This document shows positions 46,143 through 57,063 of a stretch of DNA of 64,000 nt, piece by piece. The notes beneath the pieces were generated by a model. It worked only from the letters and a program-made list of their open reading frames with translations. It was not told the DNA's origin and did no database searches. The translations under genes and the position numbers were made by a program. The DNA lies in contig JAKCWG010000823.1 in assembly GCA_021464415.1 (NCBI GenBank), positions 248,001-312,000 of the forward strand, given 5' to 3'. Positions within the stretch are counted from its first letter, which is position 1. Each line of letters starts with the position of its first letter. This DNA is from Lonicera japonica. Lineage: Eukaryota > Streptophyta > Magnoliopsida > Dipsacales > Caprifoliaceae.

Positions 46143-47809
46143 TGCCGCAACCAGAATAGCGCGCTTTGATAGAGCCCAAGTGCAAGCTTGCCAAGTTATA
46201 GTATAGTCTCGGAAGTCCGAGTGTCGAACCACAGGAAAAAGTTAAAAAGAATGGAATGGATTCCGGATTAAATGGTTTTCAGATTTTGAAAGTTGGATTG
46301 GTTGTGAAACAACGAAAATGTAAAACGGTTGTGAAAATTAATAAGAAAGCACTAAGGTAAGTGGAGGTTAGTTACAATTTAAGAGACAGTGAACACTAGC
46401 TCATACAAAGATTACAACACGAGGTTTCTCGAGATATGGGGAATGTTGGTGCATCTCTCAATAGCAAAGGGTGCGACGCTAGGCGACTCATTCCCGGATT
46501 GAAACTATATCAAGAAAGAGACAACCAAAATTCCACCAAAGACAAGGTTATCATTCCTACCTCTTAGCTACGGGTGTGAAGCAAGGCAACCCATTCCCGA
46601 TGAAGCTAATCTGAGATAGATATGACAGACTCATCATAAAAAGATTTAACATAAAGCAAGTGTATGAAATCTCATGATTTAAAGAATGAAAATTAGAAAG
46701 TGAATCCTAAAAATGAAACGGAATGAAGTTTATGGAATAAATTTGTCATCTCATCATTTATCACGTATGGTAGAAAATAAAGAGTCTAAGTATCACATAT
46801 AGTGTAAGAAGCACTCAATATATCAATAAAATGAATCAAAGATAAGCTAAACAAATTTATAATCCATCTATGGAGTTTTATGAACTATTTATAATCTCTA
46901 CAAAAAGGACAAAAACTCCATGAATGGGAGAAAAAGGCTACAAGCTTTCTAGAACCATATAAATATGTTGTATGTTCATTAACAACCAAGAACTCAATAT
47001 ACAAGGCATATAAAGTCTTAACTTAATATGAAAATACCTAGAAAGCTTGAAATAATAGAGGATATGATGAAGAAAAGGATTCACAAATATTTATCAAACT
47101 TTAAACATGGATTGAGCCATTAATCACCAAAAATTATATCGCGATTCACCTCCGTAACCTTAATAAGAGACTACTCCATAATAAATGAAAGAAGAAATAT
47201 TATAGAAGAAGAAATCATTCTTACAAATTAAGCACTTACAATGGAGAAATGAAGAACAATAAACAAATAGCTCTCCCATCTCTCTAGAACTTGCAGGTGT
47301 AAAGAAATTAGATATATCATATCTACCCCCATTCCTTAGACTAAAAACTAGCCAAAGAAGTACAAAAACTAATAAAATAAACAAGGGAAAATATCAAAGA
47401 ACAAAAACCCCCAAAATAAGGCAAAAAGTAGGAGTTGGTGGTTGTCCTCGCCAGGCCATGATTGATCATGGCCAACCCATGATCAATCATGAGGTGCTCT
47501 GCCTCAATACCATTTGTACCATGATCGATCATGGAATCCCATGATCGATCATGCTTCTGCAAAATCTTCAAATCAGCATTTTTGGTATCTTTTAGCTAGC
47601 ACTTGATCAATTCCTTCAAGGCCATTGCATCTTATGCCTATAAACACATAGAAACACAAGAAAAGCACACCTAGCAGGACAATATTAGATACAAAACTCG
47701 CTAAGGCACTAATCTTGAGATAAGTGGATAATTAGGCAGAATTAATACAACAAACGTGTCAAGTGACTCCGAGAAAGAGTTTAAACATGACAATATTATG
47801 CGTTTGTCA
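46143..47809 (-). repeat. Athila-like 3' LTR (1,667 bp)
   Basis: TG...CA ends. Compared with 57,064-58,557 it keeps about 146 bp (46,216-46,361) and about 28 bp (near 47,240-47,268) that the other copy lacks, plus scattered substitutions. It contains two pairs of CATGATCGATCATG-type palindromes (47,457-47,553), about 260-350 bp from the LTR start, in what should be U3. Confidence 0.9.
47457..47553. repeat. Palindrome array in the 3' LTR
   Basis: Four sites start at 47,457, 47,478, 47,520 and 47,540. The last two are perfect CATGATCGATCATG; the first two carry one C/T or G/A change each. Site spacing is 21, 42 and 20 bp. Confidence 0.9.
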
Positions 47810-47821
47810 ACTCCCCTCAAC

Positions 47822-49178
47822 TTATCTCTTGCTAGTCCCTTAGCAAGACAAAAATATATATAATTACAAAAATATAATATGCTATACAAAAAGTTGTTAA
47901 CTTCTAAGTTCGCAAAGAAGACGAGTTGCATCTCGTGAAGGTTTTCAGAAATGATACCTACAAACATTGGAAGTTTAATCATGATGAACAATGAGAATGA
48001 AGATTCAAGTTTCAATTTGCAAAGCAAGAGGCATTACTTATCAAATTTCCAGAATGATGGACTTTTGAATAATCATCTAATTCACCTATCTCTTTTAGAA
48101 CACAATCCCATATTCTCCAATGCTCACATGCTAAACTTCGATTCAAACAATTCAATGTAAACACAGAGAGTTCTAATCATTTGAGAAGGAAGAGAGAACT
48201 TTTTCAAAAATAAAAGCTCCAAGATTTGCCGATTCTAAACACTTCCTTTATCTTTTACTTGGAAATTCTGCTAAATTAGATCAGGGCGGTTTTCATCTCT
48301 ATGGGGGGCAGCGGTCTCACTTATGAAATTTTTCAAAATTCTGCTCATTCATTGGAGCTTCAAAGGAAGCTATTCACCCTTTCCCATATGGTAACCTATA
48401 TCCATCCATAATATTAGACAAAGAGACTTAAGATTTAGTCAAGTGAAGCTTTTAAGTCAATATTAGGATAAAAATCATCCAAGTTATCAAAGTGCTATGC
48501 TTTTGTCCTCTCATTGGAGGATCTTTTCGAAAGAGTTTTCATTATTTTTGGACATAAATTTCTTTTCTCTCAATGAAAATCAATCTAGGTGTTATTACCG
48601 AATTGGAAACAACCAAAGCAATCTAGCATGCGAAACAATAGAATATAACGGGATATGAGACTAAGTGGAGCAAGGCAATTTAGATTATCATTCAAATTCC
48701 TATCTAGATCAAAGAATTCATGCCAAAAGCTAATGAAACAATAGTCTTCATTTGAACAACAACTCCATCAATCATTCATCAATTTTCAAACTTCCCAAAA
48801 AAATTTGAAACGCATCTCTTCTACCCATGGAAATAGACAATAGCAAGCCAAAACAAAAATAATCACAAAATAAATAGCGTACCCCCTCAACTTGAAACAC
48901 ACATTGTCCTCAATGGAAAGAGAACAAGAAAATGCACGGGTGCTACTTTGGCTTTGCTCTCCATGAGACAAAAATAAGAGATAAACAACAATAACTATAC
49001 ACAAAACGGGTTAGAATTAGAATCTAAAAAGCAAAAACCATAACATTCAACCATTAAAACTAAGTTCTAAAGTTAACGTCATGTCTGAAATCTAATACAA
49101 CCCAAAAGAAATAAAATAAAATAAAACTAAGCATAAATATAACTACTTAAAGAGTTTCTAGGATTTGCAAATATATCA
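47822..49178. other. Athila 3' non-coding region between env-position ORF and 3' LTR
   Basis: No supported gene. In minus sense, 48,870-48,910 reads GAGGACAATGTGTGTTTCAA then GTTGAGGGGGTACGC, the purine-rich kind of block seen before Athila 3' ends. The part near 47,900-47,960 is homologous to 63,720-63,790 of the second element. Confidence 0.6.
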
Positions 49179-50375
49179 TCACATGTCGGGAGGTGGGGGT
49201 GGTGGAAAACGACCATACAATGCCTCGAACTACTGGCTTATGAACTCTTGCTGGGTCGCCATCTGTGCCTGAACTCTAGCCTCAATTTGGGCTGTTATGT
49301 CTGCCTCCAAACGATCCTGCCGCAGCACCATGATCTCAACTCTCTCATTGATGCTAGTAAACCCAGTCTACATCAAATCAGTCATCTGCTCGAACTGTTC
49401 TCTCAAGAACTCTCTATTCTCATCTACCGGACCAGAGCTTGCTCTTTTTCTACGCCTCGAGGGAGCCGGGAGATCTGCTCCTGCTTCTTCTGCCCCCTCT
49501 TCTTTTGACTCAACTTGAGGAGGTGCGGCTGAAGAACTTGGCCGGTTCCTCAATTGACCAGCGGCTCGAGTTTGGGTAGATCAGTTAAGTGGTGCTCGAG
49601 GCATTTTCTTCAAATCCTCATCCCTTTCATTCACTCCCGCTCGCAAACACACCCTAGTGATCAACGACCCAAATTTGATTGTTTCATTGTGGGCGACCAA
49701 GTCTATGATTCTCGCAATTCGCCCAATGATGTGACGAAGCAAACAATAGCGCTTGTTTGTTGCAATAGCGTATAGTACATACGCTTGAGAAGGGTACATG
49801 TGCTGGATATGAGAGGTTGGATCCAAGGCATTGGCAATTACTAGCCACAACGTCCTAAGGCTATCATGTAAATTGCTCCTATCAAATTGAGTTCCAATCC
49901 ATTCCATTGGTCTACCGGCTAAAAATGAGGCTAGATCGTTAGCCGATGGCTCTACATAGGGGGTACCATTTGAATAAGAGAGGTCATGGGCATTGTGTGG
50001 CAACGCCGGGATGCCCGTGACCTCATTCAACACATTAAGGTTAAAATGGACCGTTTTGCCTCGAACATGAGCAACATATGTATATGATGTATTTGGAACT
50101 TGAATTAAACTTGCGACAAATTCACGACAAATGGTGAGATTACATTGAGTACCTTGTTCACGCAAGTAGTTAATCCATTCCGGATTTCGCTCAAACATTG
50201 TTCGTTGAGGGAAATCGTCCAGCGTACCGATGTAGACTGGCCTCTCAGTCACTACCGTCCTCGTCTTGAAAGCGTAATACCACCATTCAATTTCTTGGCG
50301 GCTTCGAAATCCGTGGTAGCCACCCCTTGCGGCTTGAATTTCAACTGGTTTAGTGGGAGGGTTAGAGGAAGCCAT
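49179..50375 (-). pseudogene. Athila env-position ORF (plant transposon protein domain)
   Basis: Starts MASSNPPTKPVEIQAARGGY and runs 264 codons to a TGA at 49,581. The same frame continues after that stop and after a TAG near 49,368 to about 49,179. The N-terminal 200 residues resemble the 'putative plant transposon protein' domain common in this position of Athila elements (words such as VLNEVTGIPALP and IGRIARIIDLVAHN). The tail is Pro/Ser/Arg-rich (APSRRRKRASSG) with a coiled-coil-like stretch. I see no signal peptide or clear transmembrane segment, so an envelope function is not supported by the sequence. Broken by at least three stops. Confidence 0.75.
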
Positions 50376-51040
50376 AAAAGAGTAATGTGATGCTTTAGAG
50401 GAGGGAGAGATGAGAAATTTCGAGATTTATTTTGTTAGGGCTCGAAATTGGTGAGGAGAGAGGGAAAGGGGGATTTTTGAGATAGGTGTGATGATTGAGG
50501 TTCGAAATTGGAAGATTTGATGGTTGATTCTAGGTGGGGAAGGATGGAAATGGTGTTTAGAGAAGGTTTGGGATCAATGGGGGAAGAGGGGCTAGGGTTT
50601 AGAGATGATTTGGGAGAGGGAGAAGTGAGAAATGGGGGTTTTAGAAACGGCGCCCCTGTTTTAATTCGCGACCATGATCGATCATGGGTCATTCTGCCCA
50701 AATGGTTTTTGTACAATGATCGATCATGGATAACCCATGATCGATCATGCTGCCCTCTACCCAAATCTAAATCTTCCATGATCGATCATGGAATCCCATG
50801 ATCGATCATGCCTCTAACTGCTTGAAGAAATTTTTCACCCATGATCGATCATGGGAAGGGCATGATCGATCATGGACCAATCTGCCAGAAAAATTTTCTT
50901 TGCCTTTTTTGCTCTAAAACACCTTATTGCTCCCCTCAACTTGATCCGTTCAATCTCAATGACACTCGAATCTCCGATGACAATTCCTGAAACTCAAAAA
51001 TACTAACAAAAACATTATTTACAAAATCGACCCATGCCTT
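50376..51040. other. Spacer between integrase and env-position ORF
   Basis: Holds a GA-rich untranslated-like stretch (50,400-50,640) and the palindrome array at 50,673-50,874. No conserved coding sequence, although some short frames are open because the repeat period is a multiple of three. Confidence 0.7.
50673..50874. repeat. Phased palindrome array in the pol-env spacer
   Basis: Seven sites start at 50,673, about 50,715, 50,736, 50,777, 50,797, 50,840 and 50,861; all but the second are perfect CATGATCGATCATG. Offsets from the first are about 0, 42, 63, 104, 124, 167 and 188, close to 21 bp times 0, 2, 3, 5, 6, 8, 9. It is thus a 63-bp repeat with two palindromes per unit, matching the LTR arrays. 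Confidence 0.9.
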
Positions 51041-51292
51041 TTAGGCATAAGTCGGGTCTTCGAGAGGGGTGGACTCATCTCGAGGTGGGAATTCCAAAAA
51101 CGGCTTAAGGCGTTGTCCATTCACCTTAAAAACGTAGCCAGTTTTGGGATCCTCAACATTCACAGCCCTAAAAGGAAATACATGACGAACAATGTAGGGA
51201 CTGGTCCAACGAGACTTTAACTTTCCCGGAAAGAGATGCAGACGAGTATCATAAACAAGAACTTTGTGCCCAAGTTTGAATTCTTTTCTCAA
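51041..51292 (-). pseudogene. Athila polyprotein, C-terminal part after integrase
   Basis: An 83-codon frame including KEFKLGHKVLVYDTRLHLFP, SRWTSPYIV and FKVNGQRLKPFLE, the conserved segment after the gypsy integrase core in this lineage. It is out of frame with 51,439-51,915, so a frameshift lies between 51,300 and 51,430. It ends with a stop at 51,041. Confidence 0.85.
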
Positions 51293-51435
51293 AATGGATT
51301 TATCATGAAAATTTTCGCAAGTTCCTTACTTATCTTTGCATTGTCATAAGCATCTCTTCTTAATTCCTCAATTTTATCTACTTGCAATTTACGGTCAAGC
51401 CCGGCTTTTTTTAAATCACAGTTAACCATCTTAGT

Positions 51436-52167
51436 TGCCTAGTATGATTTGTGTTCCAACTCTACTGGCAAATGACATGGTTTTCCGTACACAATGCGAT
51501 AAGGAGACATATCTAGAGTTGTTTTATACGCAGTACGGTAAGCCCAAAGTGCATCGGTCAGTCTTAACGACCAATCCTTGCGGTTCGGATTTACCGTTTT
51601 CTCTAGAATCTGTTTGATCTCCCTATTTGCCAACTCGGCTTGACCATTAGTTTGAGGATGATAAGCGAGCGATACTTTGTAGTTTACACCATACTTTTGC
51701 ATTGATGATTGAAATGGTCTGTTGCAAAAGTGAGTACCGCCATCGCTTATTATTGCCTTGGGAGTGCCAAAACGTGCAAGAATGTGTTCTTTCAGAAATC
51801 GGATCACCACTTTGTGATCATTTTTCTTACACGCTTGGGCTTCCACCCATTTTGACACATAATCTACGGCAACTAAAATGTAAAGATTACCGTAAAAGGA
51901 TGGGAACGGTCCCATAAAATCGATGCCCTAGCAATCAAAGATTTCAATCATCAGGTTAGGTGGCATCATATTCCTCTTGGAGATCCCTCCAAGCATTTGG
52001 CATCTTTGGCATGCCTTGCAAAAGCATTGTGCGTCCTTAAAAAGCGACGGCCAATACAGTCCACTTTGCAAAATCTTCGCGGTGGTCTTCTTTGCCAAGA
52101 AGTGTCCTCCGTAAGCCTCAAAATGGCAGAAGGATAGAGCTCTCTCCACTCTTCCTCTGGAATGCAC
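51436..52167 (-). pseudogene. Athila integrase
   Basis: The zinc-binding HHCC region has [10 protein letters not shown] and CKACQRC (52,000-52,130). The catalytic core has Asp in [12 protein letters not shown], Asp in IISDGGTHF and Glu in ELANREIKQ, with [11 protein letters not shown] between. In-frame TAG codons interrupt it at 51,928-51,930 and just after KSY at 51,436-51,438; both fall where relatives usually have Trp. The frame is shifted relative to RNase H at about 52,135-52,165. Strand transfer activity is not expected. Confidence 0.9.
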
Positions 52168-53492
52168 CGTCGGATAATCTGATTAGCACAATAATTAAAC
52201 AGGTACGGTTCATCCCAATAGAATCGACCCACTTCGCTCAAGAACCTTTTTCTGTCTTGTGCGTCCCATGACTTTGGTATCTTGTCAGTTACAAGATAAT
52301 TTACAATGTCTACATACCATGGGAGCGTCGAGATTGCCAACAATTGTTCATCTGGAAACGAATCTTGGATCGGACTTTCTTCAATGTTGTTCGTAAAAGT
52401 GAGTCGGGACAGATGATCGGCCACCACATTCTCGACTCCCTTTTTGTCCTTGATACTCAAATGGAATTCTTGCAACAAGAGTATCCACCTCAAAAGCCGC
52501 GGCTTGGCATTTTTCTTTGTGAACAAATACTTCAATGCCGCGTGATCTGTGAAAATAACAATGGGTGATCCTATCAAGTAGGATCGAAACTTGTCCAAGG
52601 TGAAAATAATTGCCAGAAGCTCTTTCTCTGTCATGGTGTAATTCATTTGCGTATCATTCAAAGTCCTACTTGCATAATATATTACACCCGGTTTCTTGTC
52701 TTTCCGTTGACCAAGAACCGCTCCAACCGCATAATCGCTCGCGTCACACATGAGCTCGAAAGGCAAGCTCCAGTCCGGTGTCTACATAATCGGTGCAGTG
52801 GTGAGCATATGCTTCAGAGAGATAAAAGCTTCTTCGCATTTGGCATCCCATTCAAATAGTGCATCCTTGAGAAGTAGATTACACATCGGCTTGGAAATGG
52901 AACTTAAGTTCTTGATAAACCTCCTATAAAACCCGGCATGTCCTAGAAATGATCGAACATCTTTGACATTCTTGGGCATAGGAAGTTTGGCAATAAATTC
53001 GATTTTTGCCTTATTCACTTCAATTCCTTTTGACGAAATGATGTGCCCCAATATAATTCCTTTGGTAACCATAAAATGGCACTTTTCCCAATTCAACACC
53101 AATTATTTTTCTACGCATCTTCCCAAAACTTGTTCCAGGTTAGTTAAACAATTGTCGAATGACTTACCATAGACGGTAAAGTCATCCATAAAAACTTCCA
53201 AAGTCCTTTCCACCATATCGCTAAAGATACTTAGCATACACCGTTGAAAAGTGGCCGGTGCATTACATAGACCGAAAGGCATTCTTTGATATGCGAAGGT
53301 GCCAAAAGGACATGTAAAGGTGGTCTTTTTTTGATCATCTAGGTCAATCTCAATTTGATTGTACCCGGAAAAACCATCGAGGAAAGAGTAATATTCATGG
53401 CCCGCCACCCTTTCTAGAGTTTGATCCAAAAAAGGGAGTGGGAAATGATCTTTACGAGTTGCCTCATTGAGTTTACGGTAGTCAATACACAT
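52168..53492 (-). pseudogene. Athila reverse transcriptase and RNase H
   Basis: RT blocks: MCIDYRKLNEATRKDHFPLP, SFLDGFSGYNQI, MPFGLCNAPATFQ, and the catalytic box with FMDD (EVFMDDFTVYG, about 53,175-53,205). RNase H blocks: [42 protein letters not shown] and [10 protein letters not shown]. Stops at 53,103-53,105 (TAA) and 52,782-52,784 (TAG) are in one otherwise continuous frame with protease upstream. Catalytic residues are retained, so decay is by nonsense and frameshift, not loss of domains. Confidence 0.92.
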
Positions 53493-53495
53493 TCG

Positions 53496-54524
53496 TCACC
53501 CGGTGGTGACTCTTTGCAGAATCAATTCGTTTGATTCATTTTTGACTACCGTAAGACCCGATTTTTTTGGTACCACTTGAGTTGGACTAACCCATTTACT
53601 ATCCGAGATCGGATAGATAATCTTTGCATCCAACAATTTCAACACCTCGTTCCTAACCACTTCTTGCATGTTAGGATTCAACCAGCGTTGAAATTGCCTT
53701 GATGGTTTTGCCCCATCCTCCAAGTGAATTTTATGTGTACAAATCAATGGGCTTATTCCTTGGAGGTCGGCAAGAGTCCGTCCAAAAGCTTTTTTGTATT
53801 TACCAAGCAAATTAACCAACCTTACCTCTTGGTCATCCGAGAGATCGGACGAAATGATGACGGGGTAAGTGTCTGAAGCTCCTAAGAAAGCATACTTCAA
53901 ATTGCTAGGCAATAGCTTGAGATCCATTTGTCCTTCAAGCTTTTTGGTGGACGATAATGTGTTTTCCTCTTTCTCCAAGCATTCAACCTGTTTGTCATAC
54001 AAGGAGAACACTTGCATACAATCCTCGGGTTCATCGGAAGTGGTTAGATAACCTTCCGTTGACCCCGATTCGAAGTTTGCCACAAAGTGGTCTTGGATAC
54101 ATGACTCTATCATGTTCACGTGTTCGCTTTCCTCTTCATCATCATCTTTTTTATTACTCAAAGAGAACACGTTTAGCTCGAGAGTCATGTTTCCAAATGC
54201 TAACTTCACAATTCCATTCTTGCAATTTATTATAGCGTTAGATGTAGCAAGAAATGGTCGTCCAAGGATAACCGGAATTTCATTAGCAGGGTTCGACACA
54301 GGTTGTATGTCGAGGATGATAAAATCAACCGAAAAATAAAACTTGTCAATTTGAACAAGCACATCCTCGACAATCCCTCTTGGGATCTTAACGGGTCGGT
54401 TCGCTAATTGAATCGTGACTCTCGTGGGTTTTAACTCACCCAACCCCAATTGTTCATATACCGAATATGGGAGCACATTCACACTTGCTCCCAAATCTAA
54501 CAAAGCATTTTTTATCCTACAATT
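53496..54524 (-). pseudogene. Athila protease and RT N-terminal region
   Basis: The protease active-site-like LLDLGASVNVLP is at about 54,465-54,503, followed by VILGRPFLATSNAIINC, the usual flap and second half. An acidic linker leads to the RT start (IIYPISDSKWVSPTQVVPKK). Bounded by in-frame TGA codons at 54,525-54,527 and 53,496-53,498; the latter falls at a position that is Trp in relatives. Same frame as gag and RT. Confidence 0.9.
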
Positions 54525-54527
54525 TCA

Positions 54528-55229
54528 TATGACACAAGAAATTGTGGGACACCTGGGGTCTTTGAACTTGGGGGCTCTTGTGCCTTGCATGATGGAGCTC
54601 ACTTGCTCCGCCATAAAGGCCTTTTTCTTGACATTTAACCTTCGTTTGGTAGTACATAAGTCCTTGAGGAACTTCGCATACGAAGGTATTTGCTTGACCG
54701 CGTTAAGTAATGAAATGTTGATTTTCACTTGCCGAAACACATCCAAAATCTCGGTATTAGACTTGGATGGTTGGTTCAATCTCTCCGGGAAAGGGACCTT
54801 GATTCCGTTCTTGATTTTCTCAAGATCATCCTTTCCTTGTTTCTCTTCCTCTCTCTTCTTCTCTTCTCTCACAACTTTTTTAACCTCCGACTCCTCAACA
54901 CTTGTAGATTTAACTATGTCCGCCACCTTGGGGGTTTTAGGAACAATAGTTTTGTCTACCTTCTTCCCACTCCTCAAGATTGTGATAGATTTGAGTTCTT
55001 CTATCTTGGTGCTAGACTCTCCTCCCTCTATTACTTGAACTTGGCCTCTAGGATTAACAAAAGGTTGAGAAGGGAATTTTCCCTTCTCTTGGGTTGCTAG
55101 AGCGGTGGTGAGTTTAGACATTTGGGTTTTCAACTCACCCACATCACGATCCGTTTTGTCCACAAATGATCTCAACAAAGCTTCCAAGTTTTGGTTGGGA
55201 TTTTGATTCTGAGGTGGAACAAAAGAGTT
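54528..55229 (-). pseudogene. Athila gag-protease linker
   Basis: An open segment in the gag-pol frame, separated from gag by a TAA (55,230-55,232). It has a predicted helix (MEALLRSFVDKTDRDVGELK), a Lys/Glu-rich stretch (REEKKREEEKQGKDDLEKIK) and the conserved VPFPERLNQPSK and QIPSYAKFLKDLCTTKRRL blocks typical of Athila before the protease. Confidence 0.85.
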
Positions 55230-55232
55230 TTA

Positions 55233-56393
55233 AGGTTGTTGTGGCCTTTGGTTTTGATGGTATTGGTTGTGGTTCTGACCTTGATTTCCTCCGCAACTGA
55301 AATTGGGGTGATTCTTCCATCCCTCATTGTACCTTTGAGAATAAGGATCGTTTTGGGTACGGTTTTGGTTGTACTGGTGTAATGCATTGACTTGGGAGGG
55401 ATTTTTGAGGACTTCCCGGAAAGCGGGAATGGTAGGGCAATCCTCGGTAGTGTGTCCCGAATTTTCACAAATGACACATAACTGGCTCGAGGATACTACA
55501 TTGACCTCTTTAAGCTTACTTGCTTCCATTGCCTCTACTTTCTTAGACAATTGGAATAACCTCGCACCCATGTCATCCTCATTGGACACTTGGTACAACC
55601 CACCCCTTCCTTGAGTTTTGGCTTTGGGTTCCTCAGTATAGGTGTTACAATTTTGGGCACCTTCCGCTAATTCATCAATATATCGCAAAGCCTCATCGGG
55701 ATTCTTACTCAAGAATTGACCATTGCACATGGTCTCAACAAACGTACGCATATCAGGGGTGAGAGATTCATAGAAAAAACTAACAAGGCTCCAAGTTTCG
55801 TGCCCATGGTGAGGGCATGCGTTTAAAAGTTCTTTGTATCTTTCCCAACACTTATAAAAACTTTCATTTTCTTTTGGCAAAAAAATGGATATCGCCCTTC
55901 TTAAAGTATTGGTCCTATGAACGGGAAAGAATTTTTTTAGAAACTCCGCTTGAAGCTCTTGCCAAGACCGAATTGATTGCGGCCTTTGAGCATTTAGCCA
56001 AATCTTTCCTTTGTCTTTTAGGGAGAAAGGAAAGAGTTTTAAACGCATGACATCCTTATTAATATTTGCCTCACAAAATGTGGAGCAGACTTCTTCAAAG
56101 TCTTTCAAATGCAAGTATGGGTTTTTTGATTCCATACCATGAAAAGAGGGGATATGTTGAAGCATACCCGGTTTAAAAGAGAACGCACTGGCTTGGCCGG
56201 TGGGAAGCACGATGCACAAATTGGACGTTGCCCGAGGCGGTTGAAGATAGTCCCTCATTGTCCTAACCGGAGGAACCTGGTTGGCACCTTCCCCTTCATT
56301 ATCACTCTCGTGATACGCAACTCTTTCTTGGTTTGCCATTCTTAGAGATGTGGGAGGGCTAATTCGAATATCCACGAACAATCGCCCTTGCAT
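55233..56393 (-). pseudogene. Athila gag (capsid and zinc knuckle)
   Basis: 387 codons open. The retrotransposon gag domain includes FHGMESKNPYLHLKDFEEVC, LFPFSLKDKGKIWL and SWQELQAEFLKKFFP. A CCHC knuckle CVICENSGHTTEDC (CX2CX4HX4C) lies near residue 320, and the C-terminal tail is Asn/Gln-rich. The likely start is MANQERVAYHES at residue 19 rather than the first Met. It is in frame with the downstream pol blocks, interrupted by the TAA at 55,230. This is the least damaged block and could still make a gag-like product. Confidence 0.88.
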
Positions 56394-56534
56394 GGGCTTG
56401 GAAAATTATTCGAATAGCTCCTTGGGGAATCTACAAAATCAAACAAGAATAAGTGAGAAAAATAAATTAATTAAATGGAGAGATACTTACAGAGAATGGT
56501 TTGATACAAAACCCGAAATCCGCCTTTTGCCTTA

Positions 56535-56552
56535 TCCCCGGCAACGGCGCCA
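56535..56552 (-). other. Primer-binding site (tRNA-Asp type)
   Basis: The minus strand reads TGGCGCCGTTGCCGGGGA, 6 bp after the LTR terminus (CA at 56,559-56,560). This is the tRNA-Asp complement used by Athila elements (family knowledge). Confidence 0.9.
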
Positions 56553-56558
56553 AAAACT

Positions 56559-56647
56559 TGGCGCAACCAGAATAGCGCGCTTTAATAGAGCTCAAGTGCA
56601 AGCTTGCCAAATTATAGTATAGTCTCGGAAGTCCGAGTGTCGAACCA
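56559..56647 (-). repeat. Truncated remnant of the original 5' LTR (89 bp)
   Basis: Matches the terminal 89 bp of the other LTRs (TGGCGCAACCAGAATAGCGC at its edge) and stops at GTCGAACCA, where the duplicated flank begins. The junction shares the dinucleotide CA with both parents. Confidence 0.9.
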
Positions 56648-57063
56648 TGTGCATATATGACTCTAAAACAAAATAACTTCACTGTGTATAATTACATATT
56701 ATTAAAATTTTACTATCTCTAATGAGAACTCGACTCTTTAAGCTATTATAAATATTTTAGTTATATTATAAAGAATAAACAATCTAAAGGGGCACTGAAC
56801 TTTCAATCTATTACCACTTTGATCATCGAACTTTAAAACAAATTGCTTTTGCCATCCAACTTAAAGTGAGTACCATTTTGGTCGTTCTGTCTAATTTGGC
56901 CGTTAAATTGGCCAAATGCTTCACTTAAGGGTTTTTTGGTCATAAAGAACCCGACTTGCTCTGTTTGTTAGAAATATTACTACGTTATATGAGACTCATT
57001 TTGGAGTAATTTATCTGAGAAAATGGTGTTAGTTGAAGGAAATTGTTGTTTTGTTACAATATG
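56648..57063. repeat. Flank segment F (second copy)
   Basis: Nearly identical to 45,728-46,142, including the ATATG target site at its end (57,059-57,063). Differences are few (one extra G near 56,792; A/C at about 56,743). Confidence 0.9.

Noticed and set aside
50145..50801. Plus- and minus-strand frames through the palindrome array
   Set aside because: Open only because the repeat period is a multiple of three; no similarity beyond the repeat.
54415..55038. 207-codon plus-strand open frame
   Set aside because: Antisense shadow of the Athila gag-protease linker.
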